Virus record (IMG/VR): IMGVR_UViG_3300023184_000116
Location: 1-63,679 of that record
Length of the DNA stretch: 63,679 nucleotides
Direction: 5' to 3' (one strand)
DNA from: a virus
The position numbers were made by a program, and so were the translations under genes. Shown here piece after piece: positions 31,177 through 38,407 of this stretch (its first letter is position 1; each line of letters begins with the position of its first letter). The notes below the pieces were generated by a model. The model searched no databases and was not told the origin of the DNA. It worked only from the letters and a program-made list of their open reading frames with translations.

Positions 31177-31610
31177 TACGCGCTACAGCTAGATTCAGTG
31201 CACAAAACACCATCATCATCTAGTGCACGTTTGCAAGTTTTACACTTACCAGACACACCATCATAGCCATGCAACTGTCGCGCAGCATTGATCTCTGCTT
31301 TCTTTTTATACACTTCAAAAACATCATCAGCTGTCCAACCAATCGCGAGCCAAAGATTAACAAGAAAATGCAACGCGTCAACAAGTTCACTACCAAACGA
31401 TAACTGGTTAACATGTCGACTCTTCGCCCACGGTTTCCAACCACACTCTGCTAGCGCTTCATGCAACTCGTCCTGTAGTGCAAGATTCATCATCGCAATG
31501 TACTCTGCTTTTGCAACCGGGTCAAGCGTGTGTGGTTCAACACCGAACGATTCCTTTTGCAAACGCGCTTGTCGTTCAAAGATCAATTTCAATGTGTCAA
31601 TGTTTGTCAT
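31176..31610 (-). CDS. Dimeric dUTPase/dCTPase-like NTP pyrophosphatase
   Basis: All-alpha MazG/dUTPase_2-type enzyme: QDELHEALAE supplies the first metal-binding acidic helix, ELVDALHFLVN the second, followed by KKAEINAARQLHGYDG. It would hydrolyse dUTP and possibly dCTP to the monophosphate used by the ThyA-family enzyme and dCMP deaminase. Unusually it ends in a short zinc ribbon (CKTCK ... CTESSC). The ATG overlaps the deaminase stop. Confidence 0.75.
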   Translation of the reverse strand: MTNIDTLKLIFERQARLQKESFGVEPHTLDPVAKAEYIAMMNLALQDELHEALAECGWKPWAKSRHVNQLSFGSELVDALHFLVNLWLAIGWTADDVFEVYKKKAEINAARQLHGYDGVSGKCKTCKRALDDDGVLCTESSCSA

Positions 31611-32041
31611 TACAGTTTTCCTTTTTCTAGACGAGCAATGTTCAACTTTAGAACATCCGCGATGTTCTCAATTTCAGATCTTGGATAACTCGGTCCATCA
31701 ATGTAATCACTAAACACGATCTGTTTAAAGCCGTGCGCAGCAATAATCGTTAAACAGTTCGCGCACGGAAAATGTGTCACAGCTAAAAGACCGTTGCGTG
31801 TGTCCTTGATCGTTGCATAACGAAGCGCGTTCGCTTCAGCGTGGATCACGTAAGGACGACGAGCATCACGATCAAGCCAATCGATTTGCACATTCGATGG
31901 TGCACCATTGTAGCCAACACTTGCGACACTCATGTCTTCACGCAAAACCGCTGCACCAACTTTAATGAACGGATCTTCACTGCGTTTAGCTGCAGCGAAC
32001 GCTAGTTCGAGTGCATACTCTGGCCAAGTTAATCGTTTCAT
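31610..32041 (-). CDS. dCMP deaminase
   Basis: Zinc-dependent cytidine-deaminase-fold enzyme of 143 aa. The HAE motif (His67, Glu69) and PCANC (Cys93, Cys96) are present, as are the SEDPFIKVGA and GYNGAP segments typical of dCMP deaminases. It converts dCMP to dUMP, feeding thymidylate or modified-uracil synthesis. It starts directly behind a terminator with AAAGGAG at its RBS. Confidence 0.9.
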   Translation of the reverse strand: MKRLTWPEYALELAFAAAKRSEDPFIKVGAAVLREDMSVASVGYNGAPSNVQIDWLDRDARRPYVIHAEANALRYATIKDTRNGLLAVTHFPCANCLTIIAAHGFKQIVFSDYIDGPSYPRSEIENIADVLKLNIARLEKGKL

Positions 32042-32054
32042 TTTTCTCCTTTAG

Positions 32055-32098
32055 AAAACACGTGGACACTACCAAGGCTAATAGTGTCCACGTGTTTT
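32055..32098 (-). terminator. Intrinsic terminator upstream of dCMP deaminase
   Basis: Perfect 17-bp stem (AAAACACGTGGACACTA and complement), 10-nt loop, ending in TTTT on the minus strand. It separates the recombination/SSB-like operon from the nucleotide genes. Confidence 0.85.
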
Positions 32099-32115
32099 TC
32101 CCCTGCTGGTTATCT

Positions 32116-32577
32116 CTAGGAGATAACCGTGCCACCGAGCTGTGCAAGGAGTGCTGCGATGGCTGGATCATTCGCGTCAATTGCTTTCTCAGCAACCGGC
32201 GCAGCGACAGGTTTTTGTAACCCGCTTGCAATGTAAGCTGTTGCTTTCGCGATTGCTGCTTGATCTGTTGTTGCATCGATCAAGATCCATGGTGCTGATT
32301 TACCTGGTTTTGCTGTACCTTGACCGATACGTGCAAGAACCTGTGCACCAATGTTTGGTTTCAAAGCTGAAAGTAAAGCCTTGTTAAAGAATAGAACACC
32401 TTCGTGTTCCTCGTTCGCGTCTAGATCAACAAGGTTGACCTCGATTGCATCGGATTCGCCTAGTGCAGTGACGATCCCGGTTTTGTATTCGATTGGTGTG
32501 ATGATTAGCAAGTGTCCGTTAAGATCTGCTACCTTCACGTAGTCGCCGCTCATGGCGCTTGGTGGTGTGAAAGTCAT
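32116..32577 (-). CDS. SSB-like / recombination-associated OB-fold protein
   Basis: A 153-aa protein with MTFTPPSAMSGDYVKVADL, LLIITPIEYKTG, a beta-rich OB-like core and GQGTAKPGKSAPWIL, then an Ala-rich tail ending in a short GGTVIS segment. It belongs to a small family seen in actinobacterial phages near exonuclease genes and probably binds single-stranded DNA. Start at ATG 32577 with AAAGGAAG upstream; a longer N-terminus is not supported. Confidence 0.6.
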   Translation of the reverse strand: MTFTPPSAMSGDYVKVADLNGHLLIITPIEYKTGIVTALGESDAIEVNLVDLDANEEHEGVLFFNKALLSALKPNIGAQVLARIGQGTAKPGKSAPWILIDATTDQAAIAKATAYIASGLQKPVAAPVAEKAIDANDPAIAALLAQLGGTVIS

Positions 32578-32644
32578 GGTGACTTCCTTTCTGTTTGTTG
32601 TTGTGTTTGTTTGTTCCGTTAATGGGTTTAACGGTGGTCTTTGG

Positions 32645-32914
32645 TTAGAGGTCGTTATCCTCTTCATCGTGTTCGACTTCTTCGCGTGTATAAAATTCTT
32701 GTTTCGCTAAACGTTCCTGGTTCAGTTCATCAGCGGCTCGCCAGCGGGCGTCATCAAATGCTTCTTTGTTAAGATCTTCCTCTGCTGCGTATTCGTTCCA
32801 TGGATCAAGATCCACAGCTTTCTTGTATGAATGCACAACCTCAGCTGCAAAAACCGCTGAGATCGCCGTGAACGCGCCAAGGAGAAACCCGATTAGCAAT
32901 GTAAAGATCTTCAT
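32645..32914 (-). CDS. Membrane-anchored acidic protein, 89 aa
   Basis: The N-terminal ~24 residues (MKIFTLLIGFLLGAFTAISAVFA) are a transmembrane or signal segment; the rest is a very acidic helical domain. The gene overlaps the exonuclease start by 4 nt. Function unknown; exposure outside the membrane is possible. Confidence 0.5.
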   Translation of the reverse strand: MKIFTLLIGFLLGAFTAISAVFAAEVVHSYKKAVDLDPWNEYAAEEDLNKEAFDDARWRAADELNQERLAKQEFYTREEVEHDEEDNDL

Positions 32915-33642
32915 TTACCTGCACATCCTTTCGAAAGATCATTATTCTCTGGTGTAAACCATGAACAGTAGTGACATAATCGACTCGGTTCAAACGGGAT
33001 CAAATTCCAATGCTGTGGATTCTCCTCCGGGTCAAGCATCACAAGTAACTGGATCGTGTCATCGAGTCGTTGCATTGCATCAATCGCGATCTGTTCATCA
33101 TAGTCGCTGATCCAAACATGCAAACCTGAAAGCATTCCACCAAGTGGATAAAACGCTAACGCGATCTGTTTCACATCGTAACCGGCTTGCTTCAAACCAT
33201 ACGCGTAGATGCTCAACTGAATTAACTGCTGTTTTGTTGGACCTTCAAGTTTACGAGCTTTCATTGAAGCTGCGCCAACACATTTATGATCGATCACGAT
33301 ACCGTTATCAACATCGAACAAGTCAACGGTGCCGGTTAAACCAGGCCTCGCTGTTACACGATGCTCAATTAACCAGTTGCCTTCACTTGTTTCACCAAAC
33401 GCGTCAGCTAACCAAGCGTGAATCGCTGTACCGCTAATCGCTGGCCACGGATCTGTAACCGTGTTCACTTTCGGTGTGTCCATCATTTTGTACGCTAGTT
33501 TGCGAACACAAGCGTCACCAATTTCAGATGGACCAATGTTCAACTGTCGAGACCTTGGCTTGTTCGCATCCGATGATTTGATAATCGCAGCAATCCGCTG
33601 CTCCAGAGATTTCGATGCTGCAACAGGTGATGTGAAACTCAT
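32911..33642 (-). CDS. Cas4-family exonuclease with Fe-S cluster (phage A)
   Basis: Intact single-chain nuclease, 243 aa. Cys45 in GDACVRKL plus the C-terminal CHYC ... C triplet form the four-cysteine iron-sulphur site. The nuclease core has His75 (AIHAWL), Asp107 (TVDLF) and the DHK motif (Asp118, Lys120). It likely resects DNA ends for recombination with the SSB-like protein encoded next to it. Compare the two-piece version in phage B (4313-5189). Confidence 0.8.
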   Translation of the reverse strand: MSFTSPVAASKSLEQRIAAIIKSSDANKPRSRQLNIGPSEIGDACVRKLAYKMMDTPKVNTVTDPWPAISGTAIHAWLADAFGETSEGNWLIEHRVTARPGLTGTVDLFDVDNGIVIDHKCVGAASMKARKLEGPTKQQLIQLSIYAYGLKQAGYDVKQIALAFYPLGGMLSGLHVWISDYDEQIAIDAMQRLDDTIQLLVMLDPEENPQHWNLIPFEPSRLCHYCSWFTPENNDLSKGCAGK

Positions 33643-33716
33643 TCGTCAACCTGCCATTCCTCAGGGTCAACTGTTGGATGTTTAACAATTAACGGTTTAA
33701 TTGGTGTAACTGTCAT
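33639..33716 (-). CDS. Very short coupled peptide, 25 aa
   Basis: A 25-codon frame whose ATG overlaps the preceding stop (TAATG) and whose TGA overlaps the exonuclease ATG. It reads MTVTPIKPLIVKHPTVDPEE... and has no domain. It may serve mainly to couple translation of the genes on each side. Confidence 0.4.
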   Translation of the reverse strand: MTVTPIKPLIVKHPTVDPEEWQVDE

Positions 33717-34039
33717 TACCATTGCTCGCTACCATCAAGAAGTGTGAAACGCTTAGACTGTGACTTAACCTCAAGCAGTTCAATGACTTGCTGTGGTAAA
33801 ACCTCACGCGCTTTCTTAGTATCAAAACGTGTAGACTCAACCGTTGACCATTTGACAACTGGTGCACCGTTAATTGTGCCAATGACCGCGTCACCCATTG
33901 CAGATTTAATCTGCTCAGTGAGAATGTCCGCACGCTCTTGTAGTTCACCAATCTCAGCTTTCAAGCGACGCAACACCATGATCGTTGCAGCAAACGTTGG
34001 ATCAAGATCAATTTCGTTTTGGTTAATTTGCATGCTCAT
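33716..34039 (-). CDS. Recombination-associated hypothetical protein, 107 aa
   Basis: N-terminal coiled coil (MVLRRLKAEIGELQERADILTEQ) and C-terminal basic motif (VVKWSTVESTRFDTKKAREVLP). The second part resembles a segment that follows YqaJ/Cas4-type exonucleases in other phages. Encoded two genes before the exonuclease with overlapping junctions; likely an accessory of the nuclease. Confidence 0.5.
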   Translation of the reverse strand: MSMQINQNEIDLDPTFAATIMVLRRLKAEIGELQERADILTEQIKSAMGDAVIGTINGAPVVKWSTVESTRFDTKKAREVLPQQVIELLEVKSQSKRFTLLDGSEQW

Positions 34040-34200
34040 AATTCAATGCCCATTTCTTTTGCTAGTTGTGTCCCAATAGGTGTCTCATCAAACGAGTCAA
34101 CTGCCCACTGCTGTTTTGCTTTCTTGCGATCGTTTACGACTTGCCACCTACCAAGACAGTAGGCAACAATCACCGTGGTGATCCATGTTGCTATTATCAT
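34036..34200 (-). CDS. Small membrane protein, 54 aa
   Basis: ATG at 34200; an N-terminal hydrophobic helix (MIIATWITTVIVAYCLG) is followed by a basic stretch and an acidic tail. Its stop overlaps the next ATG (ATGA). It sits between the WhiB-like gene and the recombination genes. Function unknown. Confidence 0.5.
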   Translation of the reverse strand: MIIATWITTVIVAYCLGRWQVVNDRKKAKQQWAVDSFDETPIGTQLAKEMGIEL

Positions 34201-34218
34201 TTCCTTTTCCTTTTCATT

Positions 34219-34644
34219 TTAGTACGGCCACCCTGCTTTTTCAAGGTAGCGGTAACGTTCATAGACTCTAATCGATACACCAACATCTTTGCATGCACGC
34301 TCAAGAGTCCAACCGCGTTTAAGAAGGATCCTAACATCGTCCAACTTTTTTTGTCGCTTACTTGTGAGATTTTTTTCAAAGATCTTTTCGTATCTTTCAT
34401 CTGGAAGTGTACCACCCCAGATCCCGTCATTGATCCCATTGTCCAATGCGTACTGTAAACAGTCCACGTTGTGGACACAGACTTTGCAAATTGCGACCGC
34501 TTGTTCAATGAGAGCATTTCTGGCAGGTATAGATCTAATAGTTTCCGGGAACCAGGTTTCAGGGTCAACATGCATCGTGTCGCATGCTGCGTTTGGGAAA
34601 TGTGGAAGCTCAAGGGCAAATTGTTCGAATGGGTCATGACTCAT
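34219..34644 (-). CDS. WhiB-family iron-sulphur transcription regulator
   Basis: Has the four conserved cysteines C21-x31-C53-x2-C56-x5-C62 and the GIWGG turn (74-78) that define WhiB proteins, which bind a 4Fe-4S cluster and usually contact the primary sigma factor. The C-terminal half has a basic segment (KRQKK) and an HTH-like region (GWTLERACKDVGVSIRVYERY). Phage WhiB proteins can redirect host transcription; here it lies in the early region. Strong evidence for an actinobacterial host. Confidence 0.9.
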   Translation of the reverse strand: MSHDPFEQFALELPHFPNAACDTMHVDPETWFPETIRSIPARNALIEQAVAICKVCVHNVDCLQYALDNGINDGIWGGTLPDERYEKIFEKNLTSKRQKKLDDVRILLKRGWTLERACKDVGVSIRVYERYRYLEKAGWPY

Positions 34645-34981
34645 TGCAACTCTTTTTAATTAACTCAACCATGCGCCACAGTGGAAGAATAGCCCACCAT
34701 TCACCCACGCGTGTAGAACCAACACCATTCGGTTTCGCTACAACAAAACCGTGATCAGCTTTAGCGTTATGGATCTCGACCTCAAGTTCGCGCAACCAAC
34801 CAGGAATCGAATACGATTTCTGGTTCTTAATCTCGATCACAACATTGCGCACACCGGTTACATCACCAGTGTCCAGCTTACCACGCAAAGGTGAACGATC
34901 AGCGTCAGGAAAACCATTCTCACGCAGAAACTTGACGACAAGAGTTTCAGCTGCTGTGCCTTTCGCCCGTGCTTTACTCAT
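34634..34981 (-). CDS. Small PD-(D/E)XK nuclease, resolvase-like (phage A)
   Basis: 115 aa: Glu12 in TAAETL, Asp40 in DTGDV and the EIK motif (Glu50, Lys52) give the nuclease signature; a HGFVVAKPNG segment follows. Probably an archaeal-type Holliday junction resolvase or related structure-specific nuclease. It parallels phage B's 2509-2862. Confidence 0.7.
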   Translation of the reverse strand: MSKARAKGTAAETLVVKFLRENGFPDADRSPLRGKLDTGDVTGVRNVVIEIKNQKSYSIPGWLRELEVEIHNAKADHGFVVAKPNGVGSTRVGEWWAILPLWRMVELIKKSCNES

Positions 34982-35187
34982 TTCTTGTCACGCAACTTGC
35001 TCAGTTCAAATGATAGTTCAGCGTTCTGTTGACGCAAACGACGTAACTCTTGCAAATGTGTGTTTAAACTTTCACGGTAATGCTTTTGCATTTTGTCTTT
35101 TTGCTCATTATGAAACGCGCTTGCAAGAAACCAAATAAACGCAAACGCTAACAAGCAACGGATCAATAGATCATTGTAGTGACTCAT
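34978..35187 (-). CDS. Membrane-anchored coiled-coil protein, 69 aa
   Basis: N-terminal transmembrane helix (LLIRCLLAFAFIWFLASAF) followed by a Gln/Arg/Leu coiled coil (LQELRRLRQQNAELSFELSKL). Spanin-like in build but located among early genes, so a host-takeover or anchoring role is as likely. Overlaps both neighbours by a few bases. Confidence 0.5.
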   Translation of the reverse strand: MSHYNDLLIRCLLAFAFIWFLASAFHNEQKDKMQKHYRESLNTHLQELRRLRQQNAELSFELSKLRDKK

Positions 35188-35375
35188 TATTTGTCCTCCT
35201 CGGTTGGTGGAATAATCTTGAACACAAGATCTTGACAGTTGTCACACACAACATCATCATCGTGGCGCTCAGCGTAACACTCGGTCAAAATCATGTCAAC
35301 TATCTTTTGACGTTCTTCTTCACGGATCTTGTTGAACACTTCACTAAAGTCAACAAGGTTATTTATTGCATCCAT
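35187..35375 (-). CDS. Small protein with CxxC motif, 62 aa
   Basis: Helical N-terminus (VFNKIREEERQKIVDMILTE) and a CDNC pair near the C-terminus. Junctions share bases with both neighbouring genes. No family recognised. Confidence 0.5.
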   Translation of the reverse strand: MDAINNLVDFSEVFNKIREEERQKIVDMILTECYAERHDDDVVCDNCQDLVFKIIPPTEEDK

Positions 35376-35668
35376 TATTTTGCCTCCTGTAAGTTTGGGT
35401 GTGGTGGCGCTACAACCAGATCGGACAAAGAATCGGGAGCGCCACCACTTCCACTCGAATGGACAGTCCGAGTGGAAAGTTCTGCCTTTTCATAAACGTT
35501 TAACCAGTCTAAAACAAAGTTCAGAATGTGTTCCTGTAATTCCTTGGTGGACATCTCTGACCAATCAGGTGCATCCCAATTGTTCATACGTGTTTCCCAC
35601 TTAAGCGCGTCAGCCTCGGTTGCACAACCAAGAACCTGTGAAATGATCTCTAGTGAACTACGCATCAT
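35375..35668 (-). CDS. Hypothetical early protein, 97 aa
   Basis: ATG at 35668 (or the adjoining ATG at 35665) overlaps the upstream stop. Helical N-terminal part with two Trp-rich turns (NNWDAPDWSEMSTKEL), then a Ser/Gly/Pro-rich tail (HSSGSGGAPDSL). Nothing diagnostic. Confidence 0.5.
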   Translation of the reverse strand: MMRSSLEIISQVLGCATEADALKWETRMNNWDAPDWSEMSTKELQEHILNFVLDWLNVYEKAELSTRTVHSSGSGGAPDSLSDLVVAPPHPNLQEAK

Positions 35669-35946
35669 GCACCAACCTTGATAACTACGGAAGAACCATC
35701 CGCTGTATGCTTTTCCATAATTTCGTAACCCCATTTTAGAAATGCATTTCGATCGCGAAGCACATCAATGACAAGCCACTGAATCCACTTACTATTTTCC
35801 TTGTCTTTGTATTTAGTATTTGCTCGAACTAAATCACGAACTTCACATGCAAGTTTATCGTTAGCAAAATCAATGTTAAACATAGGATCATTGTCTGAAA
35901 TGTAAAGACCGCTGATGCTAGTTGTTTCAGAAAGTTTGTGTGCCAT
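35665..35946 (-). CDS. Hypothetical early protein, 93 aa
   Basis: Mixed alpha/beta protein with SISGLYISDNDPMFN and KWIQWLVIDVLRDRN segments. Second gene after promoter module 3. No known domain recognised; short spacing on both sides indicates it is cotranscribed. Confidence 0.5.
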   Translation of the reverse strand: MAHKLSETTSISGLYISDNDPMFNIDFANDKLACEVRDLVRANTKYKDKENSKWIQWLVIDVLRDRNAFLKWGYEIMEKHTADGSSVVIKVGA

Positions 35947-35948
35947 GA

Positions 35949-36143
35949 TTACTTCACAACCTTGAATGCAACATGTGAAACTAAAGTTGTGTGCAAAGTT
36001 CCAACAACACGGATCTTGTAATACTCTTTAGTCCAATGTGAAACATAAACAAGTGTTCCTGCTGGGAACTCTGTCTGGTTAATGCGCTTTGTGTTTTTAT
36101 CTGTCATACCCATAACGATCGGGCGGATGGTTACTGCTTTCAT
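35949..36143 (-). CDS. Small beta-rich early protein, 64 aa
   Basis: First gene after promoter module 3, with AAAGGAC before the ATG. It reads as a small beta barrel (GTLVYVSHWTKEYYKIRVVGTLHTTLV). Function unknown; expression early is inferred from the promoter. Confidence 0.55.
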   Translation of the reverse strand: MKAVTIRPIVMGMTDKNTKRINQTEFPAGTLVYVSHWTKEYYKIRVVGTLHTTLVSHVAFKVVK

Positions 36144-36279
36144 GTCTTGTCCTTTGTTTGTCCGTTCATCAGCTGTCCTGCTGATAAGACCATTCTATAC
36201 ACAGTTTGTGGGTAAAAACTACCATTTTGGCAATTTTTTTTAATTATTTTTTTTCCTTTATTTCCAATGCTTTTTCTAG
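36144..36279 (-). promoter_or_regulatory. Repeated early promoter module, copy 3
   Basis: A-rich tract, ATGGTAGTTTTT, TGTGTATAGAAT, hairpin ATCAGC-AGGACA-GCTGAT (loop base changed, stem kept) and AAAGGAC. It is preceded upstream by a terminator, so it starts the long early operon 36143 to about 32.1 kb. The 36144-36434 gap otherwise shows only that terminator and ~100 nt with no signal I can name. Confidence 0.75.
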
Positions 36280-36284
36280 CATAA

Positions 36285-36333
36285 ATGAAAAAAGAATCCC
36301 CTTGGCAATAATTTACCAAGGGGATTTCTTTAT
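36285..36333 (-). terminator. Intrinsic terminator upstream of promoter module 3
   Basis: Stem CCCCTTGG/CCAAGGGG extended by AT pairs, 10-nt loop, followed by TTTTTT on the minus strand; the plus-strand side also ends in T-rich sequence, so it may work in both directions. Confidence 0.85.
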
Positions 36334-36434
36334 TTAGTTATGTTTTATGTGATCCAGAAAAGGATTAAGGAACCACACAAAACACGCTAAGCACTTCCCA
36401 ACACCAAGCGGTAGTTTCATCATAACACGCAATG

Positions 36435-36707
36435 CTACAACTCTTCATCTGGGATCGCGCATTCACCTGCGCCAGCAAAATACGCTGCGCCATCAATGAA
36501 ATGATCTACATCTAAACTATTCACACATCGCGCGAGCTTAACACCAACCATGCACAATGCAACTTGATGAGCTGAAACATCCACGCCAAGAATCACGGAC
36601 CAGATCTTTGCAATGTTTGTGTGATTAGTCACAAAATCACCGGATGTTTTCTCACGATCACCACCAGTTAATTCTGCAGCTCGCTGCAAAACATGAAAAC
36701 GATTCAC
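36435..36707 (-). CDS. DUF6378-like phage protein, 90 aa
   Basis: Helical protein with TGGDREKTSGDF, NIAKIWSVILG and ALCMVGVKLARC ... DGAAYFAGAG, a pattern of a widespread small phage family with no established function. Its ATG overlaps the phosphoesterase stop (ATGA). Confidence 0.65.
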   Translation of the reverse strand: MNRFHVLQRAAELTGGDREKTSGDFVTNHTNIAKIWSVILGVDVSAHQVALCMVGVKLARCVNSLDVDHFIDGAAYFAGAGECAIPDEEL

Positions 36708-37894
36708 CGATTTTCACCAGCTAACACAACAAGATCTCGACGCGGGTCATAATCCTCGCCAACAACAAGCGACACGATACCAGTTGGTGATTCCAAGCCG
36801 CGAGTATTTCTAAACCATGGTGAACCACCATCCATCGCCGGTGTTTGCACCCACAAACGAGGACCAACCTGTGAAACCTTGTAGTGATGAAAATGTGCAG
36901 AGATCAAAACATCACATGAACCAACCGGTGTGCGACCAGTTGCTTGACCTTCCCACCACTTTGGAAGATCACGTGCTTGATGACCGTGAACAAAACCGAT
37001 CATTGCACCAGAAAGATCCATGGCAAGTGACAAACTATCGCGTTCAGGGTAACGAAACTGCACGTGAGCTAAAGCAGGATTCTCAGCGCAAGCATCTTGC
37101 ACAGCTGAAACAACTTCGATCTGCCACGAGTCAACCGGGTCAGTTAAAACAATGCGGTGTGGTTCATCATGATTACCTGGTACACAAGGAACAACAAGCG
37201 ACTCGGTTAAAGGCGCAAAAGTTTTAACCCAATTTAGTAAAACTCTGCGACCAATTCGCACTTGTTGAGTCACCGATAAATCAGATCTACCAAGAACACC
37301 ACCTTTTTGACTCGTTGAACCTTCAATGCAGTCACCGAGCTGCGGTAAAACTATTTCACCAATGTCACGACCAGTTTTAACGAGCTCATTGAACCTAAAA
37401 ACCGATGCATTAAGCGCTTCACCCATGCGACGCACGGTACCATTTGTGCCATCACCTGCATCTTTACCGTATTGAGTATCGCCAACGCAAAAAAGGCTCG
37501 ACAGAGAACCACCACGTGGCTTCTGTCGAGCACTTGGACGCCACTTTGAAAGCGACTTCATGAGATCTTCAAGATCTTGTGCAAGATCATTTGAAACAGC
37601 CCGCGCTGGGACAAGTGAAACCCTTGCAGCTTCAAGCCATTCACCGTCATAACGCTGCCAGCGAGAACGACGAACAGATGTCACTAGCCATTGGCTAGGA
37701 TCTAGATCAAAATCCTGTAACAAATCTTTTGCATCCGGTAAATCACCGACACTTCGAGCAGTTGAAACAAGAAAACCACCGTTTGAATCAACTTCAAGAC
37801 GTGGACGCCAACCTTCTGGCGTGTTCAATGCTCGAACATCTGAACCTGATTGACCAGGTGAAACCATTTTAGAAAGATCATCACTGAGCGACAT
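36704..37894 (-). CDS. Calcineurin-like metallophosphoesterase
   Basis: A 396-aa metal-dependent phosphatase or nuclease. Metal-binding motifs in order: GDTQYG (~143), QLGDCIEG (~200), PGNHDE (~254), GFVHGH (~317) and SAHFHH (~350). The N-terminal ~120 residues are a separate Trp-rich region (GWRPRLEVD, WLVTSVRRSRWQ). The pair HTH protein plus phosphoesterase is a common actinophage arrangement; substrate unknown (DNA ends or cyclic nucleotides are possible). Confidence 0.75.
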   Translation of the reverse strand: MSLSDDLSKMVSPGQSGSDVRALNTPEGWRPRLEVDSNGGFLVSTARSVGDLPDAKDLLQDFDLDPSQWLVTSVRRSRWQRYDGEWLEAARVSLVPARAVSNDLAQDLEDLMKSLSKWRPSARQKPRGGSLSSLFCVGDTQYGKDAGDGTNGTVRRMGEALNASVFRFNELVKTGRDIGEIVLPQLGDCIEGSTSQKGGVLGRSDLSVTQQVRIGRRVLLNWVKTFAPLTESLVVPCVPGNHDEPHRIVLTDPVDSWQIEVVSAVQDACAENPALAHVQFRYPERDSLSLAMDLSGAMIGFVHGHQARDLPKWWEGQATGRTPVGSCDVLISAHFHHYKVSQVGPRLWVQTPAMDGGSPWFRNTRGLESPTGIVSLVVGEDYDPRRDLVVLAGENR

Positions 37895-38126
37895 GGCAAC
37901 AACAATCTTTTTTGCGATGCTTGTTCACTGTTGATGATCCAATTACAATGTTGTTCTCTTTTAAGATCCTTGAAATCTGTGCACCAGAAAAGTTCAAATT
38001 ATTTAGCGCATTTTCTAGTGCCAATTTATCCGCGCTATCTAAAGATTCAAGAATAGTTTTAACTAAACATGAACGGCGAGAACTTCTAGCAAATTGCAGC
38101 TTTTCTAAATCATCGCTTAAAGGCAT
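37881..38126 (-). CDS. Helix-turn-helix DNA-binding protein
   Basis: 81 aa from ATG 38126 (a TTG 27 nt earlier is weaker). The C-terminal half, NFSGAQISRILKENN ... SSTVNKHRKKDC, is a resolvase-type HTH. It overlaps the phosphoesterase start by 14 nt. It may be a transcription factor or a small-terminase-like DNA-recognition protein; the real TerS lies elsewhere. Confidence 0.6.
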   Translation of the reverse strand: MPLSDDLEKLQFARSSRRSCLVKTILESLDSADKLALENALNNLNFSGAQISRILKENNIVIGSSTVNKHRKKDCCCHVAQ

Positions 38127-38158
38127 TGACCCCTGATCCTTTTCTATAGGCAAAAACC

Positions 38159-38398
38159 CTAGTTAGACTTTACACTATGATGCTGCACATTTACGGTATT
38201 TGAACCAATACCAAACGCGGTATCGTTTTTTGACAAGGCGCGGATCAAAACAGGGATAAACGCAACCCAAACAGAGTTCACAATGATCTTGAGGTCGGCA
38301 CTGGTGAAATCTAAAGGCGATTTGCCAATGGCAAGAGCAGCGGTCAACGCTGTTGCCAATAGTGATTGCAGATACGAAACAATAACTTCTTTTCTCAT
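38159..38398 (-). CDS. Holin-like membrane protein (phage A)
   Basis: 79 aa with two hydrophobic segments (YLQSLLATALTAALAIG and IIVNSVWVAFIPVLIRAL) and a polar tail. It lies directly after the lysin, so it is the likely holin that times lysis. Topology fits; family not identified. Confidence 0.65.
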   Translation of the reverse strand: MRKEVIVSYLQSLLATALTAALAIGKSPLDFTSADLKIIVNSVWVAFIPVLIRALSKNDTAFGIGSNTVNVQHHSVKSN

Positions 38399-38407
38399 TG
38401 CTAATCC

